The notes: generated by a model not told the origin, from the letters alone. DNA of 55,192 nucleotides from Streptomyces sp. 8K308 (GCF_004348315.1 NZ_SMKC01000010.1:1-55192), one strand, 5' to 3'; counted from the stretch's first letter, positions 23,180-34,049 are shown. A program made the numbers and translations.

Positions 23180-24838
23180 ATGAGGCTCGATCGGACTGCT
23201 GAGTGGAGCGCGTTGGCGAAGCACCGGGATGACCTGGGGGAGGTGCATCTGCGGGAGCTGTTCGCCGGCGACGCCGGGCGGGCCGAGCGGTACCGGGCCC
23301 AGGTCGGCGACCTGCGTGTCGACTACTCGAAGAACCTGGTGACGGACGAGACGCTGCGGCTGCTGCGCGCGCTCGCCGAGGCCACCGGCGTCGCCGAGTT
23401 GAGGGACGCCATGTTCCGTGGCGAGCGGATCAACATCACGGAGAACCGCGCCGTGTTGCACACCGCGCTGCGCGCCCCGCGGGACGCGGTGATCGAGGTC
23501 GACGGCGAGAACGTGGTGCCCGCCGTGCACGCGGTCCTCGACCGGATGGCCGAGTTCGCCGAGCGGGTCCGCTCCGGTGCGTGGACCGGCCACACCGGCA
23601 GGCGCATCAGGAACGTGGTGAACATCGGCATCGGCGGCTCCGACCTCGGCCCCGCCATGGCCTACGAGGTGCTGCGGCCCTACACCGCACGGGAGTTGAC
23701 CTTCCGTTTCGTCTCCAACGTGGACGGCGCCGACCTGCACGAGGCGGTGCGCGACCTGGACCCTGCCGAGACGCTGATCATCGTCGCCTCCAAGACGTTC
23801 ACCACCATCGAGACCATCACCAACGCCACCTCGGCCCGCGAGTGGCTGCTCGCCGGTCTCGGCGGCGACCAGGCCGCGGTGGCCCGGCACTTCGTGGCCG
23901 TGTCCACCAACGCCGAGCAGGTCGCCGAGTTCGGCATCGACACCCAGAACATGTTCGAGTTCTGGGACTGGGTCGGCGGCCGGTACTCCTACGACTCCGC
24001 CATCGGCCTCTCGCTGGTCATCGCCATCGGCCCCGAGCGGTTCCGCGAGATGCTGGCCGGCTTCCACCTCGTCGACGAGCACTTCCGCACCGCGCCGATC
24101 GAGGAGAACGTGCCGATGCTGCTCGGCCTGTTGGGGATCTGGTACGGCGGCTTCTGGGACGCCCAGGCGCACGCCGTGCTGCCCTACAGCCACTACCTGT
24201 CCCGGTTCACCGCCTACCTCCAGCAGTTGGACATGGAGTCCAACGGCAAGTACGTCGACCGGCAGGGCGAGCCGGTGAGTTGGCAGACCGGGCCCGTGGT
24301 GTGGGGCACCCCCGGCACCAACGGACAGCACGCCTACTACCAGTTGCTGCACCAGGGCACCAAGCTCGTCCCGGCCGACCTCATCGGCTTCGCCCGGCCG
24401 GTGGCCGAGCTCGCCCCCACCCTCGCCGCCCAGCACGACCTGCTGATGGCCAACCTCTTCGCGCAGGGGCAGGCGTTGGCGTTCGGCAAGACCGCGGACG
24501 AGGTGCGGGCCGAGGGCGTCGCCGAGGAGCTCGTGCCGCACCGCACCTTCCCGGGGAACCGGCCCACCACCACCATCCTGGCCGCCGAGCTGACCCCGTC
24601 CGTGCTCGGCCAGCTCGTCGCCCTGTACGAGCACAAGGTGTTCGTGCAGGGCGCGGTCTGGGACATCGACTCCTTCGACCAGTGGGGCGTCGAGCTCGGC
24701 AAGGTGCTCGCCAAGCGCGTCGAGCCGGCCCTCACGGAGACGTCGACATCAGCCGCTGGCGCGGCGGGCGAGGTGCCGGGGCTCGACGCCTCCACGGCGC
24801 GACTGGTCGCCACCTACCGCGAGTTGCGTGGGCGTTAG
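23180..24838 (+). CDS. pgi: glucose-6-phosphate isomerase
   Basis: A 552-residue enzyme linking glucose-6-phosphate and fructose-6-phosphate. [15 protein letters not shown] (about 148), [10 protein letters not shown] (about 180) with [10 protein letters not shown] (about 201), [21 protein letters not shown] (about 258) and [23 protein letters not shown] (about 487) are the PGI signatures. The extra C-terminal [14 protein letters not shown] linker is typical of streptomycetes. ATG at 23180; TAGCGT at about 23128 is a possible -10 box. Its stop codon overlaps that of convergent pgl by 4 nt (TTAG). Confidence 0.95.
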   Translation: MRLDRTAEWSALAKHRDDLGEVHLRELFAGDAGRAERYRAQVGDLRVDYSKNLVTDETLRLLRALAEATGVAELRDAMFRGERINITENRAVLHTALRAPRDAVIEVDGENVVPAVHAVLDRMAEFAERVRSGAWTGHTGRRIRNVVNIGIGGSDLGPAMAYEVLRPYTARELTFRFVSNVDGADLHEAVRDLDPAETLIIVASKTFTTIETITNATSAREWLLAGLGGDQAAVARHFVAVSTNAEQVAEFGIDTQNMFEFWDWVGGRYSYDSAIGLSLVIAIGPERFREMLAGFHLVDEHFRTAPIEENVPMLLGLLGIWYGGFWDAQAHAVLPYSHYLSRFTAYLQQLDMESNGKYVDRQGEPVSWQTGPVVWGTPGTNGQHAYYQLLHQGTKLVPADLIGFARPVAELAPTLAAQHDLLMANLFAQGQALAFGKTADEVRAEGVAEELVPHRTFPGNRPTTTILAAELTPSVLGQLVALYEHKVFVQGAVWDIDSFDQWGVELGKVLAKRVEPALTETSTSAAGAAGEVPGLDASTARLVATYRELRGR

Positions 24839-25587
24839 GAGAGCCGCTCCGGCGGCAGGGCCGAGGCGGCGGCGCGGTCGAGCAGCCACAGGGTGCGGGC
24901 CGTGCCGCGCGCGCCGGCCGCCGGAGCGTCGACGGCGGCCACCTCGCCCGTGAGCGCGGTGGCCGCCGCCTCGGCCTTGTCCTCGCCCGCCGCGAGCAGC
25001 CACACCTGGCGCGCAGAACGGATCGCCGGCAGCGTCAGCGTGATGCGGGTGGGCGGCGGCTTGGGGGCGTCCCGCACGGCGAGGACCGTCCGCTTCTCCT
25101 CCCGCACCGCCGGCAGCCCGGGGAACAGCGAGGCCACGTGCGTGTCCGGGCCGACGCCGAGCATCAGCACGTCGAAGGGACCGGCCGCCACCGCCAGTTC
25201 GGCGGCGTAGGAGGTGGCCGCCGCGTCCACGTCGTCGCCGTGCCGGCCGTCGGACGCCGGCATCGGGTGCACCCGTGCCGGGTCGAGCGGCAGGTCGTCG
25301 AGGAGCGCCTGCCGCGCCTGCGTCTCGTTGCGGTCCGGGTCGCCCTCCGGCAGGAAGCGCTCGTCGCCCCACCACAGGTCGACCCGGGCCCAGTCCACGG
25401 ACTCCCTGGCCGGCGAGCCGGCCAGCGCGGCCAGCACCCCGTTGCCGTTGCGGCCGCCCGTGAGCACCACGGACGCCGAGCCGCGGGCCGTCTGCGCGTC
25501 CACGATCTCCGTGATCAGCCGGGCCGCCGTGGCCTGCGCCATCAGCTCCTTGTCATCGTGCACCACCAGACGTGGCGTCCCCGTCAT
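24835..25587 (-). CDS. pgl: 6-phosphogluconolactonase
   Basis: A 250-residue enzyme of the DevB/SOL family hydrolysing 6-phosphogluconolactone. Recognised by [36 protein letters not shown], the HPMPAS segment and [16 protein letters not shown] (family usual GxGPDGHxASLFPG). Last gene of the tal-zwf-opcA-pgl operon: its ATG overlaps the opcA stop (ATGA). Confidence 0.93.
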   Translation of the reverse strand: MTGTPRLVVHDDKELMAQATAARLITEIVDAQTARGSASVVLTGGRNGNGVLAALAGSPARESVDWARVDLWWGDERFLPEGDPDRNETQARQALLDDLPLDPARVHPMPASDGRHGDDVDAAATSYAAELAVAAGPFDVLMLGVGPDTHVASLFPGLPAVREEKRTVLAVRDAPKPPPTRITLTLPAIRSARQVWLLAAGEDKAEAAATALTGEVAAVDAPAAGARGTARTLWLLDRAAASALPPERLS

Positions 25588-26645
25588 GCCTTCTTCTCCC
25601 TGCTCCGGGTCGACTTCGCGGGCTTGCTCGACTTGGCCGGCCGGCCCGGCCGGTGCCGCGCCTCACCCGGCGAGCGCCTGGGCAGCGGCGGCCGCTCCTG
25701 GGCCTGCGCCGTGCCCGCCGACCCGGAACCGAGCCGGTCCACGCCGTGCCGCACCGCCTCCGCGTACGCCTCGTCCGGGTCGAGCCGGCGCAGCTCCTCG
25801 GCGATCAGCTCGGCCGTCGACCGCCGGTGCAGCGCCACGTGCCGGTCGGGCTGCCCGGGCACCGCCAGCGTGGCCAGCGAACCGTCGGCGCGGTCCAGGC
25901 AGATGACCCCGTCCTCGGTGGTCAGCCGCACCGCCGTGATGCCTGGCCCCGGCGAGACCACCCGGTCCACCGGCACCCCGAGCCGCTCCGCCAGCCACAA
26001 CCCGAGCAGCTCGCTGCTCGGGTTGTACTCCTCGCCGGCCACCTCGGCCGCCGTGATCGGGCCGTGTCGCTGGTCGAGCGCCGCCGCCAGCACGCTGCGC
26101 CACGGCGTGATCCGGGTCCAGGCCAGGTCGGTGTCGCCCGGCGCGTAGACCCGGGCCCGCTCGCCGAGCGCCGCCACCGGGTCCTCGCAGGCCGCCGCGT
26201 CCGTGATCCGCCGCTGCGCCAGCGTGCCGAGCAGGTCCTCGGCCGGATGCGGCGGCGCCTCGTCCGGCCACCACACCACCACCGGCGCGTCCGGCAGCAG
26301 CAGCGGCAGCACCACGCTGTAGGCGTGGCCCGCCAACTCGCCGTGCAGCCGCAGCAGCACCGTCTCGCCGTTGCCCGTCTCGCCGCCGACCCGCACCTCC
26401 GCGTCGAGCCGCGCGGAGGCGCGCTCGCGCGGCGAACGCCCCGGGCGCCTGATCACCACCAGGATCCGGGAGGGGTGCTCCTTGGACGCCTCGCTCGCCG
26501 CCCGGAGCGCGTCGTAGTGGTTGCCCTCGTCGGTGACGATGACCAGGGTCAGCACCATGCCGACCGCCGAGCCCACCGCGCGTCTGGCCTCGACCAGCGC
26601 CGCGTTGACCTTGCTGGACGTCGTTTCGGTGAGATCGATGTTCAT
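25584..26645 (-). CDS. opcA: glucose-6-phosphate dehydrogenase assembly protein OpcA
   Basis: A 353-residue OpcA protein, an accessory subunit that activates G6PDH in cyanobacteria and actinobacteria. It begins MNIDLTETTSSKVNAALVEARR, the usual N-terminus, with LTLVIVTDEGN and VVWWPDEAPP in the core. The last 45 residues are Pro/Lys/Arg-rich ([19 protein letters not shown]) and probably disordered. The ATG at 26645 overlaps the zwf stop (ATGA). The much longer open frame upstream runs antisense-frame through zwf and is not coding. Confidence 0.93.
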   Translation of the reverse strand: MNIDLTETTSSKVNAALVEARRAVGSAVGMVLTLVIVTDEGNHYDALRAASEASKEHPSRILVVIRRPGRSPRERASARLDAEVRVGGETGNGETVLLRLHGELAGHAYSVVLPLLLPDAPVVVWWPDEAPPHPAEDLLGTLAQRRITDAAACEDPVAALGERARVYAPGDTDLAWTRITPWRSVLAAALDQRHGPITAAEVAGEEYNPSSELLGLWLAERLGVPVDRVVSPGPGITAVRLTTEDGVICLDRADGSLATLAVPGQPDRHVALHRRSTAELIAEELRRLDPDEAYAEAVRHGVDRLGSGSAGTAQAQERPPLPRRSPGEARHRPGRPAKSSKPAKSTRSREKKA

Positions 26646-28204
26646 GGCCGGCGCCAGCTCCGTCCGTCTCGTGCCAGCATCTCGTCCGCCGCCTCCGGGC
26701 CCCAGGTGCCCGAGGCGTACGGCTCGGGCCTGCCGTGCCGCGCCCAGTACTCCTCGATGGGGTCCAGGATCTCCCACGACCGCTCCACCTCCTGGTGGCG
26801 GGGGAAGAGGTTGGCGTCGCCGAGCAGCACGTCGAGCAGCAGCCGCTCGTATGCCTCGGGGCTGGACTCGGTGAAGGACTCGCCGTAGGCGAAGTCCATG
26901 GTGACGTCCCTGATCTCCATCTGGGTGCCGGGCACCTTGGAGCCGAACCGCACCGTGACGCCCTCGTCCGGCTGCACCCGGATCACCAGCGCGTTGTGGC
27001 CGAGCTCCTGGGTGTCGGTGGTGTCGAACGGCGAGTAGGGGGCCTGCTGGAAGACCACCGCGATCTCCGTCACCCGGCGGCCGAGCCGCTTGCCGGTGCG
27101 CAGGTAGAACGGCACCCCCGCCCACCGCCGGTTGTCGATCTCCAGCTTGAGCGCCGCGTAGGTGTCGGTGGTGGAGTCGGCGTCGATGCCCTCCTCCTCC
27201 AGGTAACCGAGCACCTTCTCGCCGCCCTGCCAGCCGCCCGTGTACTGGCCGCGCACCGTGTGCCTGGCCAGGTCGCGCGGGAGCCGCACTGCCTCGAGCA
27301 CCTTCAGCTTCTCGGTCACCAGCGCGTCGGCCTCGAACGAGGACGGCTCCTCCATGGCGGTCAGCGCCAGCAGTTGGAGCAGGTGGTTCTGGATCACGTC
27401 CCGCGCGGAGCCGATGCCGTCGTAGTAGCCGGCACGGCCACCGATGCCGATGTCCTCGGCCATGGTGATCTGCACGTGGTCCACGTACGACCGGTTCCAG
27501 ATCGGCTCGAACATCGTGTTGGCGAACCGCAGCGCCAGGATGTTCTGGACCGTCTCCTTGCCCAGGTAGTGGTCGATCCTGAACACCTCGTGCGGCGCGA
27601 ACACCTCGTGCACCACCGAGTTGAGCTCCTGGGCGCTTGCCAGGTCGTGCCCGAACGGCTTCTCGATCACCGCCCGCCGCCACGACCCGTGCGGCGCCTC
27701 CGACAGACCGCTGCCGCGCAGCTGCCGCACCACCTCGGGGAAGTACTTCGGCGGCACCGACAGGTAGAACGCGAAGTTCCCACCCGTGCCGCGCTCCTTG
27801 TCGAGCCGCTCGATCGTCTCCCGCAGCGTCGCGAAGGCGTCGTCGTCGCCGAAGACGCCGGGCACGAACCGCATGCCCTCGGCCAGCTGCCGCCAGACCT
27901 CCTCGCGGAAGGGGGTGCGCGAGTACCGGCTTACCGACTTGCGCACCACCTCGGCGAAGTCCTCGTGCTCCCAGTCCCGGCGGGCGAAGCCCACCAGCGA
28001 GAACCCCGGCGGCAGCAGACCCCGGTTGGCGAGGTCGTAGACCGCAGGCATCAGCTTCTTGCGCGACAGGTCACCCGTCACGCCGAAGATCACCAGACCG
28101 GAGGGGCCCGCGATGCGCGGCAGCCGCCGGTCCTGCGCGGTGCGCAGCGGGTTGCCGCCGGCCGGGGGCCGGGACGACGCCGCCCGCTTCGATCCGCCGC
28201 TCAC
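26642..28204 (-). CDS. zwf: glucose-6-phosphate 1-dehydrogenase
   Basis: A 520-residue NADP-dependent first enzyme of the oxidative pentose-phosphate pathway. LVIFGVTGDLSRKKLMPAVYDL (about 33-54) is the coenzyme fold, EKPFGHDLASAQ (about 180) and RIDHYLGKETVQN (about 209) the catalytic His/Lys segment. GTG at 28204, 7 nt after the tal stop, gives a 17-residue lead before the conserved NPLRxxxDRRLPRIAGPSG; the GGAG just before it is too close, but a GGGAAGGG about 12 nt upstream fits. Overlaps opcA at its end. Confidence 0.94.
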   Translation of the reverse strand: MSGGSKRAASSRPPAGGNPLRTAQDRRLPRIAGPSGLVIFGVTGDLSRKKLMPAVYDLANRGLLPPGFSLVGFARRDWEHEDFAEVVRKSVSRYSRTPFREEVWRQLAEGMRFVPGVFGDDDAFATLRETIERLDKERGTGGNFAFYLSVPPKYFPEVVRQLRGSGLSEAPHGSWRRAVIEKPFGHDLASAQELNSVVHEVFAPHEVFRIDHYLGKETVQNILALRFANTMFEPIWNRSYVDHVQITMAEDIGIGGRAGYYDGIGSARDVIQNHLLQLLALTAMEEPSSFEADALVTEKLKVLEAVRLPRDLARHTVRGQYTGGWQGGEKVLGYLEEEGIDADSTTDTYAALKLEIDNRRWAGVPFYLRTGKRLGRRVTEIAVVFQQAPYSPFDTTDTQELGHNALVIRVQPDEGVTVRFGSKVPGTQMEIRDVTMDFAYGESFTESSPEAYERLLLDVLLGDANLFPRHQEVERSWEILDPIEEYWARHGRPEPYASGTWGPEAADEMLARDGRSWRRP

Positions 28205-28211
28205 CTCCGGG

Positions 28212-29330
28212 TCAGCCCTTCCCACCCGCGAGGCGCTCGAGCTCCGCCTTGGTGGACTCGAGCAGGCCGTCCCAGGAGTGGGCGAACTTCTCCACGCCCT
28301 CGTCCTCGAGCACCTGGACCACGTCGTCGTACGACACGCCGATCTTCTCCAGCGCGTCCAGCGCGGCACGGGCCTCCTCGTAGGTGCCGGCGATCGTGTT
28401 CCCGCTGATCACCCCGTGATCCTCGACCGCCCGCAGGGTGGCCTCCGGCATGGTGTTGACCGTGCCGGGCGCCACGAGGTCCGCGACGTACATGGTGTCG
28501 GGGTAGGCCGGGTCCTTGACGCCGGTGGAGGCCCACAGCGGCCGCTGCGGGTTGGCACCCTCCCGCGCCAGGGCCTGCCAGCGGTCGGCCGCCACGACCT
28601 CCTCGTACGCCTGGTACGCCAGCCGCGCGTTGGCCACCGCAGCCTTGCCGCGCAGCGCGGTCGCCTCCGACGTGCCCAGCGCGTCGAGCCGCTTGTCGAC
28701 CTCGGTGTCCACCCGGGAGACGAAGAACGACGCCACCGAGTAGATGGCCGACAGGTCGAGGCCCTTGGCCCTGGCCTTCTCGAGCCCCGCCTGGTAGGCG
28801 TCCATCACCTCGCGGTAGCGGTCGAGCGAGAAGATCAGCGTCACGTTCACGCTGATGCCCCGCCCGATGACCTCGGTGATCGCCGGCAGCCCGGCCCGGG
28901 TCGCCGGGATCTTGATGAACGTGTTGGGGCGGTCCACCAGCCAGGCGAGCTGCTTGGCCTCGGCGATGGTGGCCGCCGTGTCGTGCGCGAGCCGGGGGTC
29001 CACCTCGATGGACACCCGGCCGTCGAGACCGCCGGTCGCCTCGTGCAGCGGGCGCAGCACGTCCGCCGCGTCCCGCACGTCGGCGGTGGTGATCATGCGC
29101 ACCGCCTCCTCGACCGTCACCCGCCTGGCGGCCAGGTCGGCCACCTGTTCCTCGTAACCGTCGCCCCCCGAGATCGCCTTCTGGAAGATCGTCGGGTTGG
29201 TCGTCACGCCCACGACATGCTGCTGGTCAAGCAGCTCACTGAGATTGCCTGAGCTGATCCGGGCCCGGGACAGGTCGTCCAGCCAGATCGCCACGCCCTC
29301 GTCGGAAAGGCGCCCGAGTGCGTCTGTCAT
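28212..29330 (-). CDS. tal: transaldolase
   Basis: A 372-residue transaldolase (long actinobacterial type) moving a dihydroxyacetone unit between sugar phosphates. [13 protein letters not shown] (about 40), the Schiff-base Lys in [16 protein letters not shown] (about 136), [19 protein letters not shown] and [17 protein letters not shown] are present. ATG at 29330 with AGGAG 12 nt upstream. First gene of the tal-zwf-opcA-pgl operon; tkt lies upstream, with a hairpin between them. Confidence 0.95.
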   Translation of the reverse strand: MTDALGRLSDEGVAIWLDDLSRARISSGNLSELLDQQHVVGVTTNPTIFQKAISGGDGYEEQVADLAARRVTVEEAVRMITTADVRDAADVLRPLHEATGGLDGRVSIEVDPRLAHDTAATIAEAKQLAWLVDRPNTFIKIPATRAGLPAITEVIGRGISVNVTLIFSLDRYREVMDAYQAGLEKARAKGLDLSAIYSVASFFVSRVDTEVDKRLDALGTSEATALRGKAAVANARLAYQAYEEVVAADRWQALAREGANPQRPLWASTGVKDPAYPDTMYVADLVAPGTVNTMPEATLRAVEDHGVISGNTIAGTYEEARAALDALEKIGVSYDDVVQVLEDEGVEKFAHSWDGLLESTKAELERLAGGKG

Positions 29331-29391
29331 TGGAATCGCGTCTCCTGGTGTCGTGTGCCGTCGTCGTCGTTGACCGGTACGGGCGGGTGGT

Positions 29392-29419
29392 GGGTGCCGG
29401 CGGCGGGCCGCCGGCACCC
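29392..29419 (-). terminator. hairpin terminator after tkt
   Basis: A 13-bp perfect stem (29392-29404 with 29407-29419) with arms GGGTGCCGGCGGC and GCCGCCGGCACCC, 5 nt behind the tkt stop. It should reduce but need not abolish read-through into tal. Confidence 0.75.
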
Positions 29420-29423
29420 CGCG

Positions 29424-31493
29424 TCAGCGTGTCGAGGCCGCCAGCGACTCCCTCGCGGCCGACGCCACGGCCTCGGGCGTGATGCCGAACTCACGGTAGA
29501 GCGTCTGGTAGTCCGCCGAGGCGCCGAAGCGCTCAAGCGACACGACCCGCCCGTGCTGTCCCACATAACGGTGCCAGGTCAGGCCGATGCCCGCCTCCAC
29601 CGCCACTCGCGCCGTCACCTCGGGCAGCAGCACGCTGTCCCGGTACGCCTGGTCCTGCTCCTCGAACCACTCCACGCACGGCACCGAGACCACCCGGGTC
29701 GGCAGGCCGTCCGCCTGGAGCTCCTGCCGGGCGGCGAGCGCCAGGTGCACCTCGGAGCCGGTGGCGATCAGGATGACGCGCGGCGCGCCGCCCTCCGCCT
29801 CGGTGTGCACGTAAGCGCCCTTGGCCGTGCCCTCGTTGGGCGCGTAGGTCGGCACGTTCTGCCGGGTCAGGGCGAGGCCGTGCGGGGCGTCGGCGCGGCG
29901 CAGGATCTCGCGCCAGGCGATGGCCGTCTCGTTGGCGTCGGCCGGGCGCACCACGTTCAGCCCGGGGATGGCGCGCAGCGCGGCCAGGTGCTCCACCGGC
30001 TGGTGGGTCGGGCCGTCCTCGCCGAGGCCGATCGAGTCGTGCGTCCACACGTAGGTGACGGGCTGCTTCATCAGCGCCGCGAGGCGCACGGCGGGCCGCA
30101 TGTAGTCGGAGAACACCAGGAAGGTGCCGCCGTAGATGCGGGTGTTGCCGTGCAGCGACACGCCGTTCATCACCGCGCCCATGGCGTGCTCGCGAATCCC
30201 GTAGTGCACGGTACGGCCGTACGGGTTGGCCTCGGGCAGCGGGTTGCCCGCCGGCAGGAACGAGGAGGACGAGTCGATCGTGGTGTTGTTCGATCCGGCC
30301 AGGTCGGCGGAGCCGCCCCACAGCTCGGGGATGATCGCGCCGAGGTCCTTCAGCACCTGGCCCGACGCCTTGCGGGTGGCCACGGAAGAACCCTCGTCGA
30401 AGACCGGCAGCGCCTTCTCCCAGCCCTCCGGCAGCTTCCCGGCCCTGATCCGGTCGAACTCGGCGGCGCGCTCCGGGTTGGCCTCGCGCCAGACCGCCAG
30501 CTCCTTCTCCCAGGCGGCGCGCGCCGCCTGGCCGCGCTCCACCGCGCCGCGCGCGTGCTCGAGCACCGCGTCCTCGACCTGGAAGTGCTGCTCGGGGTCG
30601 AAGCCGAGCACCCGCTTGGTGGCGGCCACCTCGTCGGCGCCGAGCGCCGAGCCGTGCGCGGCCTCGGTGTTCTGCGCGTTGGGCGCCGGCCAGGCGATGA
30701 TCGAGCGCGCGGCGATGATCGAGGGGCGCTCGGTCTCCTCCTTCGCGGCCTGGAACGCGGCGTGCAGCGCGGCCGGGTCCAGGTCGCCGTCCTCCTTCGG
30801 CGCCACGCGCTGCACGTGCCAGCCGTACGCCTCGAAGCGGGCCAGCACGTCCTCGGAGAACGCGGTGGCGGTGTCGCCCTCGATGGAGATGTGGTTGTCG
30901 TCGTAGAGCAGCACCAGGTTGCCGAGCTTCTGGTGGCCCGCGAGCGAGACGGCCTCGGCGGCCACGCCCTCCTGGAGGCAGCCGTCACCGGCGATGGTGT
31001 AGATGGTGTGGTCGAACGGGGAGGTGCCGGGGGCCGCGTCCGGGTCGAACAGGCCGCGCTCGTAGCGGGCGGCCATCGCCATGCCCACCGCGTTGCCGAT
31101 GCCCTGACCAAGCGGCCCGGTGGTGGTCTCGACGCCCACCGTGTGGCCGTGCTCCGGGTGCCCTGGGGTCCTGCTGCCCCAGGTGCGGAACGACTTCAGG
31201 TCGTCCAGGGTCAGGCCGTAGCCGGCCAGGTACAGCTGGACGTAGAGCGTGAGGCTGGTGTGGCCCACGGACAGGACGAACCGGTCGCGGCCGGTCCAGT
31301 CGGGGTCGGAGGGGTCGTGCCGCATGAGCTTCTGGAAGATCAGGTAGGCGGCTGGCGCCAGGCTCATGGCCGTGCCGGGGTGGCCGTTACCGACCTTCTG
31401 CACGGCGTCCGCGGCCAAAACCCGGGCGGTGTCGACGGCCCGCTGGTCCAGGTCGGTCCATTCGAGGTCTGAGGTGGTCGGCTTGCTGCTCAC
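29424..31493 (-). CDS. tkt: transketolase
   Basis: A 689-residue thiamine-diphosphate enzyme of the pentose-phosphate pathway. [13 protein letters not shown] (about 36), [14 protein letters not shown] (about 125), the ThDP motif [32 protein letters not shown] (about 164-195) and the transketolase motif [24 protein letters not shown] (about 480) are intact. GTG at 31493 with GGGAG 13 nt upstream. Divergent from ctaB across about 300 bp. Confidence 0.95.
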   Translation of the reverse strand: MSSKPTTSDLEWTDLDQRAVDTARVLAADAVQKVGNGHPGTAMSLAPAAYLIFQKLMRHDPSDPDWTGRDRFVLSVGHTSLTLYVQLYLAGYGLTLDDLKSFRTWGSRTPGHPEHGHTVGVETTTGPLGQGIGNAVGMAMAARYERGLFDPDAAPGTSPFDHTIYTIAGDGCLQEGVAAEAVSLAGHQKLGNLVLLYDDNHISIEGDTATAFSEDVLARFEAYGWHVQRVAPKEDGDLDPAALHAAFQAAKEETERPSIIAARSIIAWPAPNAQNTEAAHGSALGADEVAATKRVLGFDPEQHFQVEDAVLEHARGAVERGQAARAAWEKELAVWREANPERAAEFDRIRAGKLPEGWEKALPVFDEGSSVATRKASGQVLKDLGAIIPELWGGSADLAGSNNTTIDSSSSFLPAGNPLPEANPYGRTVHYGIREHAMGAVMNGVSLHGNTRIYGGTFLVFSDYMRPAVRLAALMKQPVTYVWTHDSIGLGEDGPTHQPVEHLAALRAIPGLNVVRPADANETAIAWREILRRADAPHGLALTRQNVPTYAPNEGTAKGAYVHTEAEGGAPRVILIATGSEVHLALAARQELQADGLPTRVVSVPCVEWFEEQDQAYRDSVLLPEVTARVAVEAGIGLTWHRYVGQHGRVVSLERFGASADYQTLYREFGITPEAVASAARESLAASTR

Positions 31494-31801
31494 CCTGCGT
31501 CAGGGCTCCCTTCCGCGTATGTTCCGCGTGTGTCAGGCCGGTGACGGGGACGATCCGCCAGGCGGCGGGTGGCTCACCGGGCCGCCGTCGAGCCTACCTC
31601 TGGGCGGGGTCCCGGCCGGGAGCCCGCTCCTTCGGGGGCCGCTGGCCGACACCTCAAGGGTGCCCCAGGCCGGCCCGGCCGGCATGTCCACGGGCCGCAC
31701 AACGCTCGGACACGGGCACCCCCAGTGACAAGCCGTGTAAGTCGGGCGTCTAGAGTGACGGGGCACAACCGATCGCCGATGTCGTACAACCAGGGGTGTC
31801 C
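31494..31801. promoter_or_regulatory. intergenic region between divergent tkt and ctaB
   Basis: About 308 bp without a credible gene. It must hold two promoters. TAGAGT at 31751-31756 is a candidate -10 box for ctaB. On the minus strand GAACATACG (about 31520) is the nearest AT-rich stretch before tkt. A short GC dyad (GGTCCCGG/CCGGGAGCC region near 31607-31625) is the only notable structure. Nothing else seen. Confidence 0.35.
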
Positions 31802-32737
31802 GTGACGGCCGTTGATTCCCGTCCCGTGGCAGAGCTCGGCTCCGCCTCGGGTCGTTGGACACCGAGGGCGAGGTTCTGGGCGTTCGTCGCCCTCACCAAG
31901 CCCCGCATCATCGAGCTGCTGCTGATGACGACGGTCCCCGTGATGTTCCTCGCCGAGGGCGGGGTGCCAGAACCGTGGCTGGTGCTCGCCACCTGCCTCG
32001 GCGGCTACCTCTCGGCGGGCGGCGCCAACGCGCTCAACATGTACATCGACCGCGACATCGACGCCGTGATGGAGCGCACGAAGAACCGCCCGCTGGTGAC
32101 GGGCGTGGTGCGGCCGACCGAGGGTCTGGTCTTCGGCATCACCCTCGCCGTGGTGTCCACGCTGTGGTTCGGCCTCCTGGTGAACTGGCTGTCGGCCGCG
32201 CTCTCCCTGGGCGCGCTGCTCTTCTACGTCGTCGTCTACACCATGTGGCTCAAGCGCCGCACCTCCCAGAACATCGTCTGGGGCGGCATCGCCGGCTGCC
32301 TGCCGGTGCTGATCGGCTGGTCATCGGTGACGGGCTCGCTCTCCTGGGCCGCGGTCATCCTCTTCCTGGTGATCTTCTTCTGGACCCCGCCGCACTACTG
32401 GCCGCTGTCGATGCGGGTGCAGGACGACTACGCGAAGGTCGGCGTCCCGATGCTGCCGGTGATCGCGGGCAACCTGGCGGTCGCCCGGCAGATCGTCGCC
32501 TACAGCTGGGTGATGGTCGTGGTCTCGTTGCTGCTGTGGCCCCTCGGGTACGCCGGCTGGTTCTACACGACGGTGGCGGCGGCGGCCGGCATCTGGTGGC
32601 TTTGGGAAGCGCACGCGCTCCAGGCGCGGGCGCGGGCGGGGGCGGCCAGGCTGAAGGAGATGCGGCTGTTCCACTGGTCGATCACGTACGTCTCGCTGGT
32701 CTTCCTCGCGGTGGCCATCGACCCCTTCGTCTCCTGA
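31802..32737 (+). CDS. ctaB: protohaem IX farnesyltransferase (haem O synthase)
   Basis: A 311-residue UbiA-family membrane prenyltransferase converting haem B to haem O for the aa3 oxidase. The [23 protein letters not shown] motif (about 78-100) is the NxxxDxxxD prenyl-diphosphate site; a second Asp motif is in [17 protein letters not shown] (about 205). Nine hydrophobic segments can be counted. GTG at 31802 is preferred to GTG at 31796 because AGGGG ends 5 nt before it. ctaA, the next step, lies at 35944-36924 on the other strand, separated by an apparently inserted regulator/flavoprotein pair. Confidence 0.94.
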   Translation: MTAVDSRPVAELGSASGRWTPRARFWAFVALTKPRIIELLLMTTVPVMFLAEGGVPEPWLVLATCLGGYLSAGGANALNMYIDRDIDAVMERTKNRPLVTGVVRPTEGLVFGITLAVVSTLWFGLLVNWLSAALSLGALLFYVVVYTMWLKRRTSQNIVWGGIAGCLPVLIGWSSVTGSLSWAAVILFLVIFFWTPPHYWPLSMRVQDDYAKVGVPMLPVIAGNLAVARQIVAYSWVMVVVSLLLWPLGYAGWFYTTVAAAAGIWWLWEAHALQARARAGAARLKEMRLFHWSITYVSLVFLAVAIDPFVS

Positions 32738-32768
32738 CCTGGGTCTCCGCGTGAGGCGTCCTCCGCGT

Positions 32769-32786
32769 GAGGCGCCGGGGCGCCTC
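32769..32786. terminator. small hairpin between convergent ctaB and LuxR genes
   Basis: GAGGCGCC (32769-32776) pairs with GGCGCCTC (32779-32786). Just before it the 14-mer CTCCGCGTGAGGCG occurs twice (32745-32758 and 32761-32774). Confidence 0.5.
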
Positions 32787-32792
32787 GGCGCT

Positions 32793-33962
32793 TCAGTTCC
32801 GTGACGCCGTGCTCAAGGACCGCACGGGCGACGGACGGTCGAGGACCGAGGGTGGCTCGCCCAGGACGCGGACGGTGTTGGCGGCCGCGAGCGGCTCGCA
32901 GTGCTCGGTGAACAGCGCGGCCACGAGCTCGCCGCGGCTGGTGACGCCGACCTTGTCGAAGACGGCCTTCACATGGTCGCGCACCGTGTGGGGCGACAGA
33001 TGCAGCCGGTCGGCGATGTCCCGGGTCGGCAGTCCGCGCGCGATCAGCCGGGTGACCTCGAGTTCGCGCGGGGACAGTTCGAAGGCCGCCATGACCAGGG
33101 ACACCACCTCGGAGACCTTGGCCGGCTCGATCACCATCGCGGTCGCGCCCGGCCGGCCGTCCGGCTCGCGGAGGCGTGAGCCGTGGCAGACGAGCCAGTG
33201 GCCGGTCCTGGTGGGGATCCGGATGCGGGCGTTGTCATCGCCGCTGACCGACCGCGCGTAGGTGGCCATGGTGAGGATCCACGCGGGAAGCGCGACCCCG
33301 AACCGGGTGGGCACCGATGGCCCGGGCGGCATCTCGGCCAGCAGCCGCCTGGCGTCCTCGTTGATCGAGAGGAGGACGTTCGCCGAGTCGATAAGCAGCA
33401 GGCCGGGACCGCCCTGGACGGTGGAGACCGGCGCCGGCGCGGGCTGGGCGTAGGAGCGCAGCCGCCGCGCCAGCGGGGCCGACAGGCTGCCGACGAAGCT
33501 GGTGTCCCCGGCGTCGAACGGCCGCCGCCCCCGCTCCCGGAACAGGCTCAGCATCCCCCACGGCTGTCCGCCCACCCGCAGCACCGCGCGGAGTTCGTCG
33601 TCGAGACCCCGGGGAAGCATGAACTTCCGGTACAGCACGCTGAGCGCCTGCCGATCGCCCGTGCTCTCCCGCAGCCCGACCGCGGGAACCGCGGCGCGCG
33701 AGAGGTCACGGAACAGGTTGATGTTCTCTCCGAGCAGCTCGCACTCCCAGTAGGCGCCGCAGCCGCCCTCGTTGAGGTTCTCCACCAGGACGGGCGCGGT
33801 GGTCAGCCCGGTGAGCGGGTCGGTCGCGCGCCAGACCGCGGCGTCGAACGGCATCAGCCGCTGGAGCCGGGTGGAGGTCTCGGCGAACAGGGCGAGCGCG
33901 TCCTGAGCGCGGTCGGCGCCCGCGAGCACCTCCCGGTGCCCGGGTAGAGCGGACCTGGTCAT
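32793..33962 (-). CDS. LuxR-family transcriptional regulator with GAF-like sensor
   Basis: A 389-residue regulator. Residues 15-180 resemble a GAF sensory domain (LQRLMPFDAAVWRATDPLTGLTT...WGMLSLFRERGRRPFDAGDTSFVGSLS). Residues 185-275 look PAS-like. Residues 290-350 are a LuxR helix-turn-helix (LSPRELEVTRLIARGLPTRDIADRLHLSPHTVRDHVKAVFDKVGV). No receiver domain, so it is not a two-component regulator. ATG at 33962 has GAGGGGAGG 9 nt upstream. It is divergent from a flavoprotein gene, and the 153-bp gap holds two copies of a CCCCTCGATCGAGGGG-type palindrome, so it probably controls itself and that neighbour. The ligand is unknown. Confidence 0.85.
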   Translation of the reverse strand: MTRSALPGHREVLAGADRAQDALALFAETSTRLQRLMPFDAAVWRATDPLTGLTTAPVLVENLNEGGCGAYWECELLGENINLFRDLSRAAVPAVGLRESTGDRQALSVLYRKFMLPRGLDDELRAVLRVGGQPWGMLSLFRERGRRPFDAGDTSFVGSLSAPLARRLRSYAQPAPAPVSTVQGGPGLLLIDSANVLLSINEDARRLLAEMPPGPSVPTRFGVALPAWILTMATYARSVSGDDNARIRIPTRTGHWLVCHGSRLREPDGRPGATAMVIEPAKVSEVVSLVMAAFELSPRELEVTRLIARGLPTRDIADRLHLSPHTVRDHVKAVFDKVGVTSRGELVAALFTEHCEPLAAANTVRVLGEPPSVLDRPSPVRSLSTASRN

Positions 33963-33999
33963 GCCCGTGATCCTCCCCTCGGCGACGACGGGCCCGCAA

Positions 34000-34015
34000 C
34001 CCCTCGATCGAGGGG
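34000..34015. promoter_or_regulatory. palindromic operator candidate 1 (LuxR/flavoprotein)
   Basis: CCCCTCGATCGAGGGG is a perfect 16-bp palindrome 38 nt before the LuxR start and in the shared divergent promoter region. Confidence 0.6.
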
Positions 34016-34033
34016 GGTGCGCGACCGGGCGAA

Positions 34034-34049
34034 CCCCGCGATCGAGGGA
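34034..34049. promoter_or_regulatory. palindromic operator candidate 2 (LuxR/flavoprotein)
   Basis: CCCCGCGATCGAGGGA repeats site 1 with 2 changes in 16, in direct orientation and 34 bp away (about three helical turns), as expected for two dimers on one DNA face. Confidence 0.55.
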
